Source: Halorubrum sp. BOL3-1 (GTDB lineage: Archaea > Halobacteriota > Halobacteria > Halobacteriales > Haloferacaceae). From it: 64,000 bases of DNA. A program made the translations under genes and the position numbers. The DNA is taken from the NCBI RefSeq assembly GCF_004114375.1, contig NZ_CP034692.1:248001-312000 (forward strand). The letters run 5' to 3'. Below, piece after piece: positions 16,802-25,904 of this stretch (position 1 is the first letter of the stretch; each line of letters begins with the position of its first letter). The notes under the pieces were generated by a model. It was not told the origin of the DNA. It was given only the letters and a program-made list of their open reading frames with translations, and ran no database searches.

Positions 16802-18061
16802 ATGATCACGGTCAAGGACACCGTCCACGACCACATCGAGATCGACGGCGTCGCCGCCGACCTCGTCGACACCCCCGCCGTCCAGCGCCTCCGCCACGTC
16901 AAACAGCTCGGGACGGTCCAGCTCGTCTACCCCTCCGCGAACCACACGCGGTTCGAGCACAGCCTCGGCGTCTACCACCTCGCGAGCCGCGCGCTCGACC
17001 ACCTCGGTATCGAGGGGAAACGGGCCGACCGAATCGAGGCGGCGGCGATGCTCCACGACGCCGGCCACGGCCCGTTCAGCCACAACCTCGAATCGCTCAC
17101 CCACCGGCGGACCGGCAAGTACCACGACGACGTCGGCGAGCTGCTCGCGACCGGCGCGGTCGGTGCGGTGTTGCGCGACCACGACCTCGACCCGGACCGA
17201 ATCGCGGAAATCGTCGCCGGGGAGGGGGCGTACGCCGGACTCGTCTCGGGAGAACTCGACGTCGACCGCATGGACTACCTCGTGCGCGACGCCTACCACA
17301 CGGGCGTCCCGTACGGAACCATCGACACCGAGCGGTTCGTCCGCGAACTGACGTTCGTCGATCGGGACGACGCCGCGGACGGGGACGGGCCGGACCGCGA
17401 CGGCCCCGAACTCGTCTTGGACGAGGGGAACGTCCAGACCGCGGAGAGCCTGCTGCTCGCGCGGGCGCTGATGAACCCGGTCGTCTACACCCACCACGTG
17501 GCGCGCATCTCGAAGGCGATGCTGCGGCGGGCGGCGAGCGAACTGCTCGACGCGACCGCGACGACCGCGACCGAACTCCGGCGGATGGACGACCACGGCT
17601 TCCTCGCCGCGGTCCGCGACTGTCGGGAGACGGCCGAACTCTCCCGGCGGTACGACGAGCGCGACCTCTACAAGCTGGCGGTGTGGGCCGAGTACGACGA
17701 CGTGCCGGAGCGCGTCCACGAGGCGGACCACGCAGCGGAGGCGGCGCTCGAACGCGAGATAGCTGCGGAGGCGGGCGTCGCGCGCGCCCACGCGATCCTC
17801 GACGTACCGCCAGAGCCGACGATGCGGGAGTCGACCGCGCGCGTCACCGTCAACGGCGAGATCCGTCGCCTGGAACGACAGTCACCGCTGGTGTCGGCGC
17901 TCCGGACCGCCCAGCGAAACCAGTGGCGCCTCGGGGTGTACGCGCCCGAACCGGCGACAGACCGGGTCGGCCGCGCCGCCGCGGACGTCCTCGGACTCGA
18001 CCCCGACGGACTCGTGACCGAGGTCCGCGGTGCGGTGCCGACGACGCTCGACGAGTTCTGA
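16802..18061 (+). CDS. HD-domain phosphohydrolase (SAMHD1/dGTPase-like), copy 2
   Basis: A 419-residue paralogue of the gene at 15054. It has KDTVHDHIEIDGVAADLVD, RFEHSLGVYHLASRAL, AAMLHDAGHGPFSHNLES (HD dyad) and DRMDYLVRDAYHTGVPYG. All metal ligands are kept in both copies, so both are probably active. The C-terminal regions differ, suggesting separate substrates or regulation. Start chosen at the ATG 22 bp after the TATA-like box. Confidence 0.88.
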   Translation: MITVKDTVHDHIEIDGVAADLVDTPAVQRLRHVKQLGTVQLVYPSANHTRFEHSLGVYHLASRALDHLGIEGKRADRIEAAAMLHDAGHGPFSHNLESLTHRRTGKYHDDVGELLATGAVGAVLRDHDLDPDRIAEIVAGEGAYAGLVSGELDVDRMDYLVRDAYHTGVPYGTIDTERFVRELTFVDRDDAADGDGPDRDGPELVLDEGNVQTAESLLLARALMNPVVYTHHVARISKAMLRRAASELLDATATTATELRRMDDHGFLAAVRDCRETAELSRRYDERDLYKLAVWAEYDDVPERVHEADHAAEAALEREIAAEAGVARAHAILDVPPEPTMRESTARVTVNGEIRRLERQSPLVSALRTAQRNQWRLGVYAPEPATDRVGRAAADVLGLDPDGLVTEVRGAVPTTLDEF

Positions 18062-18112
18062 GCGGACGGGGTGTTCCCGTGACGTTTTAACCCCGGCTGG
18101 CGAGCCTCCGAT

Positions 18113-19189
18113 ATGTACCTCGAAGGGACCATCCTGGTCGGTCCCGACTTCGAGCCGGTCGAGGGCCGGGTCGTCGTCGCGGGCGGCGAGATCGTCCGGG
18201 TGGAAGAGCGCGAGACCGACAGCGACGACGTGATCTGCCCGGCGTTCGTCAACGCCCACACGCACATCGGGGACTCCATCGCCAAGGAGGCGGGCGAGGG
18301 CCTCTCGCTCGACGAGCTGGTCGCCCCGCCGGACGGACTGAAACACCGCCTCCTCCGGGGGGCTAGCCACGACGAGAAGGTGGCCGCGATGGCCCGTACC
18401 CTTCGGTACATGGAGTCGACCGGGACCGGGACCTTCCTCGAGTTCCGCGAGGGTGGCGTCGACGGCGTCGCCGCGATCCGGGACGCGCTCGCCGGCGAGC
18501 GCGTCGAGTTCGATGAGCGCGCGATCGAGTCGGTCGTCCTCGGCCGCGACGACCCCGACGTGCTCTCGGTCGCGGACGGCTACGGCGCCTCCGGCGCCCG
18601 AGACGCTGACTTCGACGCGGTCCGGACGGAGACCGGTGAGGCCGGCAAGCTGTTCGGGATCCACGCGGGCGAGCGCGACGCCGACGACATCAACCCCGCG
18701 ATGGACCTCGATCCGGACCTCCTCGTCCACATGGTCCACGCCGAGCCGATCCACCTCGAACGCCTCGACGACCGGGGGACGCCGGTCGTCGTCTGCCCGC
18801 GGTCGAACCTCGTGACGAACGTCGGGGTCCCGCCGATCCGCGAGCTGACCGAGCGGACGACCGTCGCCTTGGGCACCGACAACGTGATGACCGACTCGCC
18901 GTCGATGTTCCGCGAGATGGAGTTCGCCGCGAAGCTCTCCGACCTCCCCGCCCGGGAGATCCTGCGGATGGCGACGCGCAACGGGGCCGAGATAGCCGGC
19001 TTGAACCGCGGCGTGGTGCGGGAGGGAGCCGACGCCGACCTGCTCGTCCTCGACGGCGACTCCGACAACCTCGCCGGCGCGCGCGACCTCGTCCGGGCGA
19101 TCGTCCGACGGGCGGGCCACGCCGACGTCTCGCGGGTCGTGATCGGCGGCGAGACCGTCGTTCCGCGCGACGGCCCCGGCGACGACTGA
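18113..19189 (+). CDS. Amidohydrolase family protein (cytosine deaminase/chlorohydrolase-like)
   Basis: A 358-residue metal-dependent hydrolase. The HxH pair is NAHTHIGDS (His49, His51), the third metal His lies in FGIHAGERD, a further His in VHAEPIHLE, and the metal Asp in ALGTDNVMTDSP. The C-terminal composite beta-sandwich has GADADLLVLDGDSDN. It probably deaminates or dechlorinates a ring or acts on an amide bond; substrate unknown. A TATA-like gttttaac lies near 18085. Confidence 0.8.
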   Translation: MYLEGTILVGPDFEPVEGRVVVAGGEIVRVEERETDSDDVICPAFVNAHTHIGDSIAKEAGEGLSLDELVAPPDGLKHRLLRGASHDEKVAAMARTLRYMESTGTGTFLEFREGGVDGVAAIRDALAGERVEFDERAIESVVLGRDDPDVLSVADGYGASGARDADFDAVRTETGEAGKLFGIHAGERDADDINPAMDLDPDLLVHMVHAEPIHLERLDDRGTPVVVCPRSNLVTNVGVPPIRELTERTTVALGTDNVMTDSPSMFREMEFAAKLSDLPAREILRMATRNGAEIAGLNRGVVREGADADLLVLDGDSDNLAGARDLVRAIVRRAGHADVSRVVIGGETVVPRDGPGDD

Positions 19190-19269
19190 GTCGCTCGCCA
19201 GCACTCGTCTCCGGACTCCGCCTTCCCCGGCCGACGGAGTGAAACCCCTTCCGACCGTGTGATATCGCG

Positions 19270-19725
19270 ATGACGACGCTCTCGCTGCTCGCCGGTCTCG
19301 CCCTCGGTCCGGTCGTCGGACTCGTCGCGACGCTCGCGATGGACCTGGTAATGCCGCGTCTCCCCGAGGGGACGACGGCGCCGAGGGTCGCCGCGAGCGT
19401 ACTCACGGACACCCCGGTCGACGACGCGCCCGACCGGCTGGCGACGTGGGTCCACTACGTCGCCGGCGGCGGCTCGGGACCGCTGTTCGTCGGTCTCGTC
19501 GCCGCGACCGCGCGGGTCCTCGGGACCGGAACGCTCGCGACACTCGCCGTCGCGGGCGTCGCGCTGCTCGCGCTGATGGTCGGCTTCTTCGCGCTCGTCC
19601 CGCTCCCCCGAGCCTCCGGTCTCCCGCGCCAGCGGCTCGGTCCGATCCGGCGAGACTGGGCCGTCTCGGCGGCGACGTACGTCCTCGTCGCCGCCGCGGT
19701 CGTCGGGGTCGCCACCTGGATCTGA
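19270..19725 (+). CDS. Conserved haloarchaeal membrane protein
   Basis: A 151-residue protein with four predicted hydrophobic helices (about residues 5-27, 72-92, 94-114 and 133-151). A conserved-looking loop, WVHYVAGGGSGPLFVGL, precedes helix 2. I do not recognise a function. It sits on the same strand between the amidohydrolase and thymidine kinase genes. Confidence 0.75.
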   Translation: MTTLSLLAGLALGPVVGLVATLAMDLVMPRLPEGTTAPRVAASVLTDTPVDDAPDRLATWVHYVAGGGSGPLFVGLVAATARVLGTGTLATLAVAGVALLALMVGFFALVPLPRASGLPRQRLGPIRRDWAVSAATYVLVAAAVVGVATWI

Positions 19726-19803
19726 ACGGAAGTGGGTCGCGGTCGACGGCAGACGGGCGCCCGGAGAGAAACGATTTAGTCGCTGGCTCCGGCCCGATAG
19801 AGT

Positions 19804-20445
19804 ATGCACGCCATCACTCGATCCGGCTGGATCGAGGTCATCTCGGGGTCGATGTTCTCGGGCAAGACGGAGGAGCTGCTCCGCCGGCTCCGGCGCTCCG
19901 AGATCGCCGGCCAGTCGGTCGCCGTCTACACGCCCGCAGTCGACGACCGCTACGGCGAGACGACGATCGGCAGCCACACGGGCCGGCAGTGGGACGCGAC
20001 CGTCGTCGACAACGAGGGCGACGGCCCGCTCGACATCCTCGACGACGACCCCGCCGAGGTCGTCGCGATCGACGAGGCGAACTTCTTCTCGAACGCGCTC
20101 ATCGAGACCTGTAACGCCCTCGCGGACCGCGGCACCCGAGTGATCGTCTCGGGTACCGACCAGACGTTCCGCGGCGAGCCGTTCGAGCCGCTCCCGCAGC
20201 TGATGGCGACCGCCGAGTACGTCGACAAGCTCCAGGCGATCTGCTCGGTCTGCGGGGAGCCGGCCTCCCGGAACCAGCGGCTCATCGAGGGCGAGCCGGC
20301 CCACGTCGACGACCCGACGATCCTCGTCGGCGCGGAGGAGACCTACGAGGCGCGGTGTCGCGACTGTCACGTCCTGTTGACCGGAGACAGGCCCGACGGG
20401 GAGCGACCGTTCGAGAGCGCCGAGGCGGACCCCGCGAACGACTGA
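19804..20445 (+). CDS. tdk: Thymidine kinase (type II)
   Basis: A 213-residue salvage kinase that phosphorylates thymidine. The P-loop is GSMFSGKTEELLRRLRR (residues 14-30), the DEAN-like Walker B is VVAIDEANFF, and the lasso/lid region has GTDQTFRGEPFEPL. Structural zinc cysteines are CSVCGEP and CRDCH. Length matches type II (bacterial/eukaryotic TK1-like) enzymes. An acgatttagtcg box about 27 bp upstream fits a leaderless mRNA. Confidence 0.95.
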   Translation: MHAITRSGWIEVISGSMFSGKTEELLRRLRRSEIAGQSVAVYTPAVDDRYGETTIGSHTGRQWDATVVDNEGDGPLDILDDDPAEVVAIDEANFFSNALIETCNALADRGTRVIVSGTDQTFRGEPFEPLPQLMATAEYVDKLQAICSVCGEPASRNQRLIEGEPAHVDDPTILVGAEETYEARCRDCHVLLTGDRPDGERPFESAEADPAND

Positions 20446-20455
20446 CCGTCCCGCG

Positions 20456-20728
20456 TTACCCGGTCGTTTCGGCTTCCGTTTCGGTCTCCGGTTCCACTCC
20501 CTCCTCGGCCGCCTCGCCGTCGGCGATGGCGAGCCGGAACAGCCCGACGAGCGCGCCCGCGGCCACCAGCGCCCCCTCGGCCTTCGCGGCCGCGTACACC
20601 CACTCCCGCGGCTCCGCCTCGCCCGCGTTCCGGTAGAGCGCGCGCGTCCAGACCGCCACGGCGCGCCGCGGTGCGACGGCTTCGAGCAGTCCGCCGATTC
20701 CGGCCACCAACAGCAGTAGCGCTTTCAT
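20456..20728 (-). CDS. Small membrane protein of unknown function
   Basis: A 90-residue protein with an N-terminal hydrophobic helix (MKALLLLVAGIGGLLEAV), a central amphipathic region with WVYAAAKAEGALVAAGALVG, and an acidic Glu/Thr tail. The pattern is that of a conserved haloarchaeal small membrane protein. It is convergent with thymidine kinase. Confidence 0.65.
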   Translation of the reverse strand: MKALLLLVAGIGGLLEAVAPRRAVAVWTRALYRNAGEAEPREWVYAAAKAEGALVAAGALVGLFRLAIADGEAAEEGVEPETETEAETTG

Positions 20729-20794
20729 ACCCCCCGTTCGACGGTGGCCCCAAAAGCGAACGGGGACCGTCGCAGCCGGTCGGCAACCGTCCGC

Positions 20795-21409
20795 TCAGCC
20801 CTCGGTCACCGGCTCGGCCGCGTCGAGGTAGCGGCGACAGGTCGCGGCCGCCCACTCGCGGACCGCGGGCGCGTCCGTCCACAGCAGCGCCGAGATACCG
20901 TCGCCGTCAGTCAGTCCGACCGCGACGCGGTCGCCCGCGAGGGCCACCGTCACCGGCGACCCGCCGCCGTGACGGTACGCGTCGATTCCGCGGTCGGCAA
21001 GCGCGCGCCGGACGACGGGACCGGTCGCTCCGGTGAGGCGGTCGCTCGCGGCGCCCGCGAACACGATCCGGACCTCGCTCGGGACGTTCGCGGCGTCCTC
21101 TGGATCATCCGCGACGGAGTCGTCCGGGGCGGAGTCGGTCTCGGGCGACGACAGCGACGCGTCCAGCCGCCGGGCGAGGTCGGCGTCGAACCGCGGGACG
21201 ACGGCGACGACGCTGTCGGCCGCGGCGACGAGTTCGACCAGCCGCTCCGCGGGGGCCGCGGCGTCCTCCGCGTCCGTCGCTCCGGCTCCGCGTTCGACGA
21301 CCTCGACTCGGTCGTCGAGGCTCGCGGGATCGGCGTCGACCGCGCTCGCCACGAGCGAGCGCAGGACCACCGCGGGCGACGCGGACGGCGCGGAGGGGTC
21401 GTCGTTCAC
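20795..21409 (-). CDS. Haloarchaeal hypothetical protein, possible regulator
   Basis: A 204-residue acidic protein from a GTG at 21409 that overlaps the upstream methyltransferase stop by four bases (GTGA); this overlap decides the start. The last 60 residues (VTVALAGDRVAVGLTDGDG, then WTDAPAVREWAAATCRRYLD) resemble haloarchaeal TbsP/DUF5821-type proteins, but I cannot confirm this. It is translationally coupled to the methyltransferase. Confidence 0.6.
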   Translation of the reverse strand: MNDDPSAPSASPAVVLRSLVASAVDADPASLDDRVEVVERGAGATDAEDAAAPAERLVELVAAADSVVAVVPRFDADLARRLDASLSSPETDSAPDDSVADDPEDAANVPSEVRIVFAGAASDRLTGATGPVVRRALADRGIDAYRHGGGSPVTVALAGDRVAVGLTDGDGISALLWTDAPAVREWAAATCRRYLDAAEPVTEG

Positions 21410-22065
21410 GGACTTCGCTCGTCTGAGCCGGCTTCGTCGGTCGCCCACCGATCCGGCGCCTCCGGGCGTTGCGGATACGACTCCCGGCCACCGGTCGATT
21501 TCTGTGCGAGCAGTCGGGCCGTCGCCCGCCGTCGGCCGTCCGGTCGCTCCGTCGTCGTCTCGTCGTAGTAGCGCACGCTCAGCCCCAGTCCCGAGCGGAG
21601 CAGTTCGTTCGCGGCGTAGCGGTACCGATCGCCGCTCGGCCCGGACGACGCGTCCGGCGACCGGAGGTGTCCCTCGACGAAGAGGTACCCGTCCGGCGCG
21701 AGCGACTCGACGAGGTCGGAGAACCGGTCGAGCGTGTGGAAGTAGCTCATCGCGATCACGTCGTAGGTCTCCGCCGGGAACTCGTACGTCGAGACGTCGG
21801 CCCGGACCGTCTCGATCCGGTCTCCGATCCCCCGTTCCGCGGCGCGTTCGCGGACGATGTCGAGTCCATCCGCCGAGGCGTCGAGCGCGTCGACGTCGTA
21901 GCCGCGGTCCGCGAGGAACACCGCGTTACGGCCGGTTCCGGCGGCGACGTCGAGCGCGCGGCCGTCGGGCAGCGACGGCTCGTAGGCGCGAAGCACGGGG
22001 GACGGCTCCGGCGCGCGCGGGTACTCGCTCGACGCGAAGCGCTCGTCCCAGTCGGTGTCTGTCAC
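21406..22065 (-). CDS. Class I SAM-dependent methyltransferase
   Basis: A 219-residue protein. Motif I is ALDVAAGTGRNAVFLADRGYD, motif II is DALDASADGLDI, and the post-I region ends DVIAMSYFHTLDRF. The opening WDERFASSEYPRAPEPSPVL resembles the TehB-like small-molecule methyltransferase group. Substrate unknown. It overlaps the next gene by GTGA. Confidence 0.85.
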   Translation of the reverse strand: MTDTDWDERFASSEYPRAPEPSPVLRAYEPSLPDGRALDVAAGTGRNAVFLADRGYDVDALDASADGLDIVRERAAERGIGDRIETVRADVSTYEFPAETYDVIAMSYFHTLDRFSDLVESLAPDGYLFVEGHLRSPDASSGPSGDRYRYAANELLRSGLGLSVRYYDETTTERPDGRRRATARLLAQKSTGGRESYPQRPEAPDRWATDEAGSDERSP

Positions 22066-22124
22066 GGTCGGCCTTCGACGCGGCGGGGCGTAAACCTCAG
22101 GGGTGCGTCGCTCGGATCGGGGAC

Positions 22125-22646
22125 ATGGACCAGACGGAACCCCCCGCAGAGCGCCTGAACGCGCTCCTCGACGACCGCGACGAGACGCTCGCGACTGCGG
22201 AGTCGCTCACGGGCGGACTCGTCGGTTCGCGGGTGACCGACGTGCCGGGCGCGAGCGCCTACTTCGACCGCGGGTTCGTGACGTACACCTACGACGCGAA
22301 GCGCGAACTGCTCGGCGTCTCCCGCGAGTCGCTCGACGCCCACGGCGCCGTGAGCGAGCCGGTGGTCCGCGAGATGGCGGCCGGCGCGCGCGACCGAGCC
22401 GACACAGACTGGGCGGTCGCGACGACCGGTATCGCGGGACCGACCGGCGGGACCGACGAGAAACCGGTCGGACTGGTGTGCTTCGGGGTCGCGCACGCCG
22501 CGCCGTGGGGCACCGAGGAGTCGTTCGCTCGGACGGAGCGCGCCGTGCTCGACGGCGACCGCGACGCGGTGAAGCGAGGTGCGGCCGAGACCGCGCTTGA
22601 CGCCCTCGTTCGAGCGATCGAAGACGTCGTCGACGCGACGGACTGA
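22125..22646 (+). CDS. CinA C-terminal family nicotinamide-nucleotide amidohydrolase (PncC)
   Basis: A 173-residue standalone CinA-C domain. Typical motifs are LATAESLTGGLVGSRVTDVPGAS (catalytic Ser-containing block, split here), RGFVTYTYDAKRELLGV and ATTGIAGPTGGTDEKPVGLVCFG. The family deamidates nicotinamide mononucleotide to nicotinate mononucleotide in NAD recycling. The N-terminal COG1058 domain is absent. Confidence 0.9.
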   Translation: MDQTEPPAERLNALLDDRDETLATAESLTGGLVGSRVTDVPGASAYFDRGFVTYTYDAKRELLGVSRESLDAHGAVSEPVVREMAAGARDRADTDWAVATTGIAGPTGGTDEKPVGLVCFGVAHAAPWGTEESFARTERAVLDGDRDAVKRGAAETALDALVRAIEDVVDATD

Positions 22647-22715
22647 CCGCGGTCGGGAGACGCCCCCGTGCCCTCACGTACGAGTGTTTATCGAACTCCT
22701 CCGTGTAACGCCGCC

Positions 22716-23135
22716 ATGATCGAACGCGTCCTAGCGGCGATGGACGGCTCGAACCTCGCGGAGTAGCCGCTGCGGTACGCGCTCGACGCACACGACGACG
22801 CGGAGCTGACCGTGATCCACGTCGTCGTCGGGGCGTCGCCGATGGTGGGTGAGGCGACCGGACTCGTCTTGTCCGACGGCGACGACGACGGCGTTCGCGA
22901 GGTGACCGGACCCGTGTTCGAGCGGGCACGGGAGATCGCCGCCGAACACGACACGACCGTCGAGACGCTCATCGCGGTCGGCCGGCCCGCCCGCAGTATC
23001 ATCGACCACGTCGAGGGGTTCGACACGGTCGTCTTGGGCACGCACAACGGTTCGCTCGCCGACCGCCTGCTCGTCGGTAACGTCGCGAAGACGGTGTTCC
23101 AGAAGTCGCCGGTTCCGGTCACGGTCGTGCGCTGA
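22716..23135 (+). pseudogene. Universal stress protein gene interrupted by TAG at codon 17
   Basis: The frame from ATG 22716 reads MIERVLAAMDGSNLAE, then TAG at 22764-22766, then PLRYALDAHDDAELTVIHVVVG. The rest of a UspA protein follows without further lesions, including VLGTHNGSLADRLLVGNVAKTVFQ with the ATP-loop pattern GxxG. Usp proteins usually have a sense residue at the TAG position, so a single substitution would restore it. The promoter-like tgtttatcg near 22685 is intact. Translation might restart at GTG or ATG codons downstream (ATG 22812), giving a truncated protein. Confidence 0.85.
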
Positions 23136-23177
23136 GCCGCCGGTCGCGATCGACTGAGGTACCGACGCCGACGCCGG

Positions 23178-23381
23178 TCACTCAATGTACGCGTTACCGA
23201 CGACCGCGACGAGCAGCGCCGCGAGGACGACCCACGTGAGGGGTTCGACCGCGAGGAGCCGGATCGGCCGGGCTACCGACTCGTCGAAGCCGAACAGGTA
23301 GCCGCCGGCGAGACCGACCGCGAGGACGAGCGCGCCGACGATTCCGGCCACACCGAGCAGCGCGGCGTCCGACGAGTCCAT
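23178..23381 (-). CDS. Small two-helix membrane protein
   Basis: A 67-residue protein with two hydrophobic helices (about residues 7-30 and 48-64) joined by a short charged loop. Function unknown. A TATA-like box (GTTTTTAAG on the minus strand, 23406-23414) lies 25-33 bp upstream. This is the last chromosomal gene before the integrated island. Confidence 0.7.
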   Translation of the reverse strand: MDSSDAALLGVAGIVGALVLAVGLAGGYLFGFDESVARPIRLLAVEPLTWVVLAALLVAVVGNAYIE

Positions 23382-23405
23382 ACCTGCCGTTGGGTTTTAC
23401 AGGCA

Positions 23406-23414
23406 CTTAAAAAC
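23406..23414 (-). promoter_or_regulatory. TATA-like box of the small membrane protein gene
   Basis: The minus strand reads GTTTTTAAG at 25-33 bp before the ATG at 23381. Confidence 0.55.
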
Positions 23415-23444
23415 GCCCGCGGAAACGGCAGAAGAGCGGATCAG

Positions 23445-23455
23445 AGCCAGGGCAG
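23445..23455. other. Left attachment site (attL core), copy of tRNA-Thr 3' end
   Basis: agccagggcag is an exact direct copy of the last 11 nt of the tRNA-Thr gene (52596-52606, read on the minus strand). It lies 55 bp before the integrase start. Its orientation matches the tRNA copy, as integration into a tRNA 3' end requires. Confidence 0.75.
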
Positions 23456-23509
23456 AGACACAATCGCAAGGTTCAAAGTCCAACTTATTAAAGATAGGGC
23501 ATCCCCAAT

Positions 23510-24754
23510 ATGCCAGATATCAGAAAGCAAATCAGAAATCTGCGGGACAGAATCGAGGAGTCTAGTGACATCAAAAAAGAAGATAAAGAGATCTTGCTCG
23601 CGTTCAGTGACCGGATCGACCTCCTGAAATCGGAATATACTGACCACCGACACAACAAACTCCTGCGCCACTGTACCATCATGGCGGAGAAGGTCGGTGG
23701 TCTCGCTGACGCGTTCGAGGACCGATCCGCCGCGGAGGACATCGTCCGTTGGATCAACCGAACCTACGACAACGAGAACACGAACAGCGACTACCGGACC
23801 GCACTCCGTGTCCTCGGTAAGCGGGTCTACGAGGGTGACGGATATCCGCCCGGGATCGGATGGATCCCGTCCGGTACCTCGAACAGCTACAACCCAGTTC
23901 CGGACCCGTCGAATATGCTTGACTGGAAGGAAGATGTCCTGTCGATGATCGAGGAGACGATGAATACCCGTGACGCCGCTCTCATCGCGATGGCGTTCGA
24001 CTCGGGAGCGCGGAGCGGCGAACTCCACGATCTCAAGGTCGGGGATGTAAGTGACCACGAGCACGGGCTCATGATCCGTGTTGACGGCAAGACCGGACAG
24101 CGGTCGGTCTCTCTCGTACCGAGTGTTCCGTACGTCCAGCGGTGGATGAACGACCATCCCGCTCCTGACGACCCGAGCGCTCCTTTGTGGTCGAAACTTT
24201 CGAAGCCCGAAGAGATCAGCTATCGGCAGTTCAAGAATTGCTTCAAGGCTCCCGCCGAGCGAGCGGGAGTCAAGAAGCCAGTCACTCCGACCAATTTCCG
24301 AAAGTCGAACGCGACCTACCTTGCCCGTCAGGGGATGAGTCAAGCGCGTATCGAGGACCGACAGGGACGGAAACGGGGAAGCGACGCGACCGCTCACTAC
24401 ATCGCCCGTTTCGGCGGAGAGGCCGATTCCGAATACGCCCGGATACACGGCTTGGAAGTCGATGATGAGGAACCCGAACCCATCGGACCAGTCGAGTGTC
24501 CACGGTGTCACGAACGGACTCCCCGAGAGCATTCGACGTGTGTCTGGTGTAACCAACCGCTCGAATACGGGGCCCTCGGATCGATCGAAGAGGAAGAGCG
24601 AGAGGTTCGTGAAGCCGTCTTCAGCTTCGTCAAAGAGAACAGCGACCTCCTTGACGACCTCGAACAGTCTCGGGCGTTCTCGGAGCTCGTCGAGGACAAT
24701 CCCGAGCTTGCCGAAGACGCTCGTGAGTTCGCGGAGGCGCTCTCGGAGGAATAG
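23510..24754 (+). CDS. Tyrosine site-specific integrase with C-terminal zinc ribbon
   Basis: A 414-residue phage-type recombinase. The catalytic core has DSGARSGELHDLKV (Arg168), the beta-hairpin Lys in VDGKTGQRSV, TNFRKSNATYLARQG at the HxxR box (Asn replaces the first His), and AHYIARFG with the candidate nucleophile Tyr. The C-terminus adds a zinc ribbon (CPRCHERTPREHSTCVWC) and an acidic coiled tail. Its place beside the att copy makes it the likely integrase of the 29-kb island. Confidence 0.9.
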   Translation: MPDIRKQIRNLRDRIEESSDIKKEDKEILLAFSDRIDLLKSEYTDHRHNKLLRHCTIMAEKVGGLADAFEDRSAAEDIVRWINRTYDNENTNSDYRTALRVLGKRVYEGDGYPPGIGWIPSGTSNSYNPVPDPSNMLDWKEDVLSMIEETMNTRDAALIAMAFDSGARSGELHDLKVGDVSDHEHGLMIRVDGKTGQRSVSLVPSVPYVQRWMNDHPAPDDPSAPLWSKLSKPEEISYRQFKNCFKAPAERAGVKKPVTPTNFRKSNATYLARQGMSQARIEDRQGRKRGSDATAHYIARFGGEADSEYARIHGLEVDDEEPEPIGPVECPRCHERTPREHSTCVWCNQPLEYGALGSIEEEEREVREAVFSFVKENSDLLDDLEQSRAFSELVEDNPELAEDAREFAEALSEE

Positions 24755-24842
24755 CGGCCGGACAATACCTCTCAATTGTCGAGTGTGAATCGGCAAAGTG
24801 GCTTGCTTCACAGTGGTGTAGTGCTAACGCGAAAACGACCCG

Positions 24843-25037
24843 TTATCGGACTTCTCTGCGGATCTCGTCCAACTGCGCCTGAACCTCGTCTATAGCTTCA
24901 ACGGAGCCGCTGTTGGCGAGCAGCGCAAGTGCGTAGGCTCTCGCTTCCTCGTCTCCGTGGGCGAGAACCCGAGACAGGAACTCGGAATTACGGTCCGCGT
25001 ACTTACCCACTTCCGAGATGGGTTCTTGACTACTCAT
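24843..25037 (-). CDS. Small HEAT-like protein
   Basis: A 64-residue protein ending in a helical repeat (FLSRVLAHGDEEARAYALAL, then GSVEAIDEVQAQLDEIRREVR). A clear ribosome-binding site (GGGAGGGA) precedes the ATG. Function unknown. The rest of the 24755-25337 gap shows no further gene. Confidence 0.55.
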   Translation of the reverse strand: MSSQEPISEVGKYADRNSEFLSRVLAHGDEEARAYALALLANSGSVEAIDEVQAQLDEIRREVR

Positions 25038-25337
25038 TGGTTCCCTCCCATTCGGTGGGCCGATTCGTGCGTGATTCGTTGGCTAGAGCAGGGGCTGATC
25101 GCTTCTATGAACATTTGTTGAGTTCCTCGTGATGTCGGTTACGGCGTCAAATCGTGCTCGACTCGAAGAAGGGTGTTAGCACTGACTGTCAACGCGGAAG
25201 CCAGCAGTCTTCGATTTCCTTCAAGAGCCGATGTGCGATTCACACACGGTACGAGGGACTGGGGGTAAAAATAGATTAGAGAGACCAGATAGTTGCGAGA
25301 CCGAAGAATAGTTTGCTCATCCCAGATAGGGGATCGT

Positions 25338-25904
25338 ATGGAACCTTCAGAAGATGTCGTGGCAAACATCCGCGATTCGTGGGAGCGTGAAAATGATGCG
25401 TTTGGGCGAGTCTACGAAACGATTCTCAGCATCTCCGAGCTCACAACTCATCATGAAATTTCAGAAATCGCAATGTGTGCCCCCAATACCGCTAAAAAGC
25501 ATCTAAAACGTCTGAACCAGATGGGAATTGTCGAATGCCAAAGTTCGCATAATTCTCTTAAATTCCGTCGGAACGATGCCTACCTGGAGTGGCGGGAGAT
25601 AACTCAAATTGCTGAAGAGCAATCGGCCCAAGACCTCATTGAACGAGTTCGTGAATTGGAAGCGGAAGAATCTGAACTCCAAGAAGAGTTTGGCGTCGAA
25701 GGGCCGGACACCTCCTCGGTGTACATGTCAAACAGCGGCCGGCCGACACATGAACTGATGCGAGCAATCGGTACTTGGAATAGCATTCGGCGGGACATCC
25801 GTCTCTACGAGGCAGCGCGCCAACTCCAGCAGAACAATGGACGCTTGATTTCGGCATTCGTTAATTTCCCCTCAGATGGCAATGTGTCGCCTGATTCGCA
25901 ATGA
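25338..25904 (+). CDS. Winged-helix protein (DUF7342-like), first of a two-gene module
   Basis: A 188-residue protein from ATG 25338. It opens with ANIRDSWERENDAFGRVYET, then a winged-helix region (APNTAKKHLKRLNQMGIVEC), and continues as a coiled segment (AQDLIERVRELEAEESELQEE). I recognise the layout of a widespread haloarchaeal DUF7342 family found in islands. The ATGA overlap at 25901-25904 couples it to the next gene. It is likely a DNA-binding regulator or antitoxin. Confidence 0.7.
   Translation: MEPSEDVVANIRDSWERENDAFGRVYETILSISELTTHHEISEIAMCAPNTAKKHLKRLNQMGIVECQSSHNSLKFRRNDAYLEWREITQIAEEQSAQDLIERVRELEAEESELQEEFGVEGPDTSSVYMSNSGRPTHELMRAIGTWNSIRRDIRLYEAARQLQQNNGRLISAFVNFPSDGNVSPDSQ

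Noticed and set aside
18580-20370. 596-codon antisense frame across the amidohydrolase and thymidine kinase genes
   Set aside because: Arg/Asp-rich shadow with no domain; it runs opposite three well-supported genes.
22764-22766. TAG in UspA read as pyrrolysine
   Set aside because: No pyl genes are seen, and the position is not a catalytic residue; a nonsense mutation is simpler.
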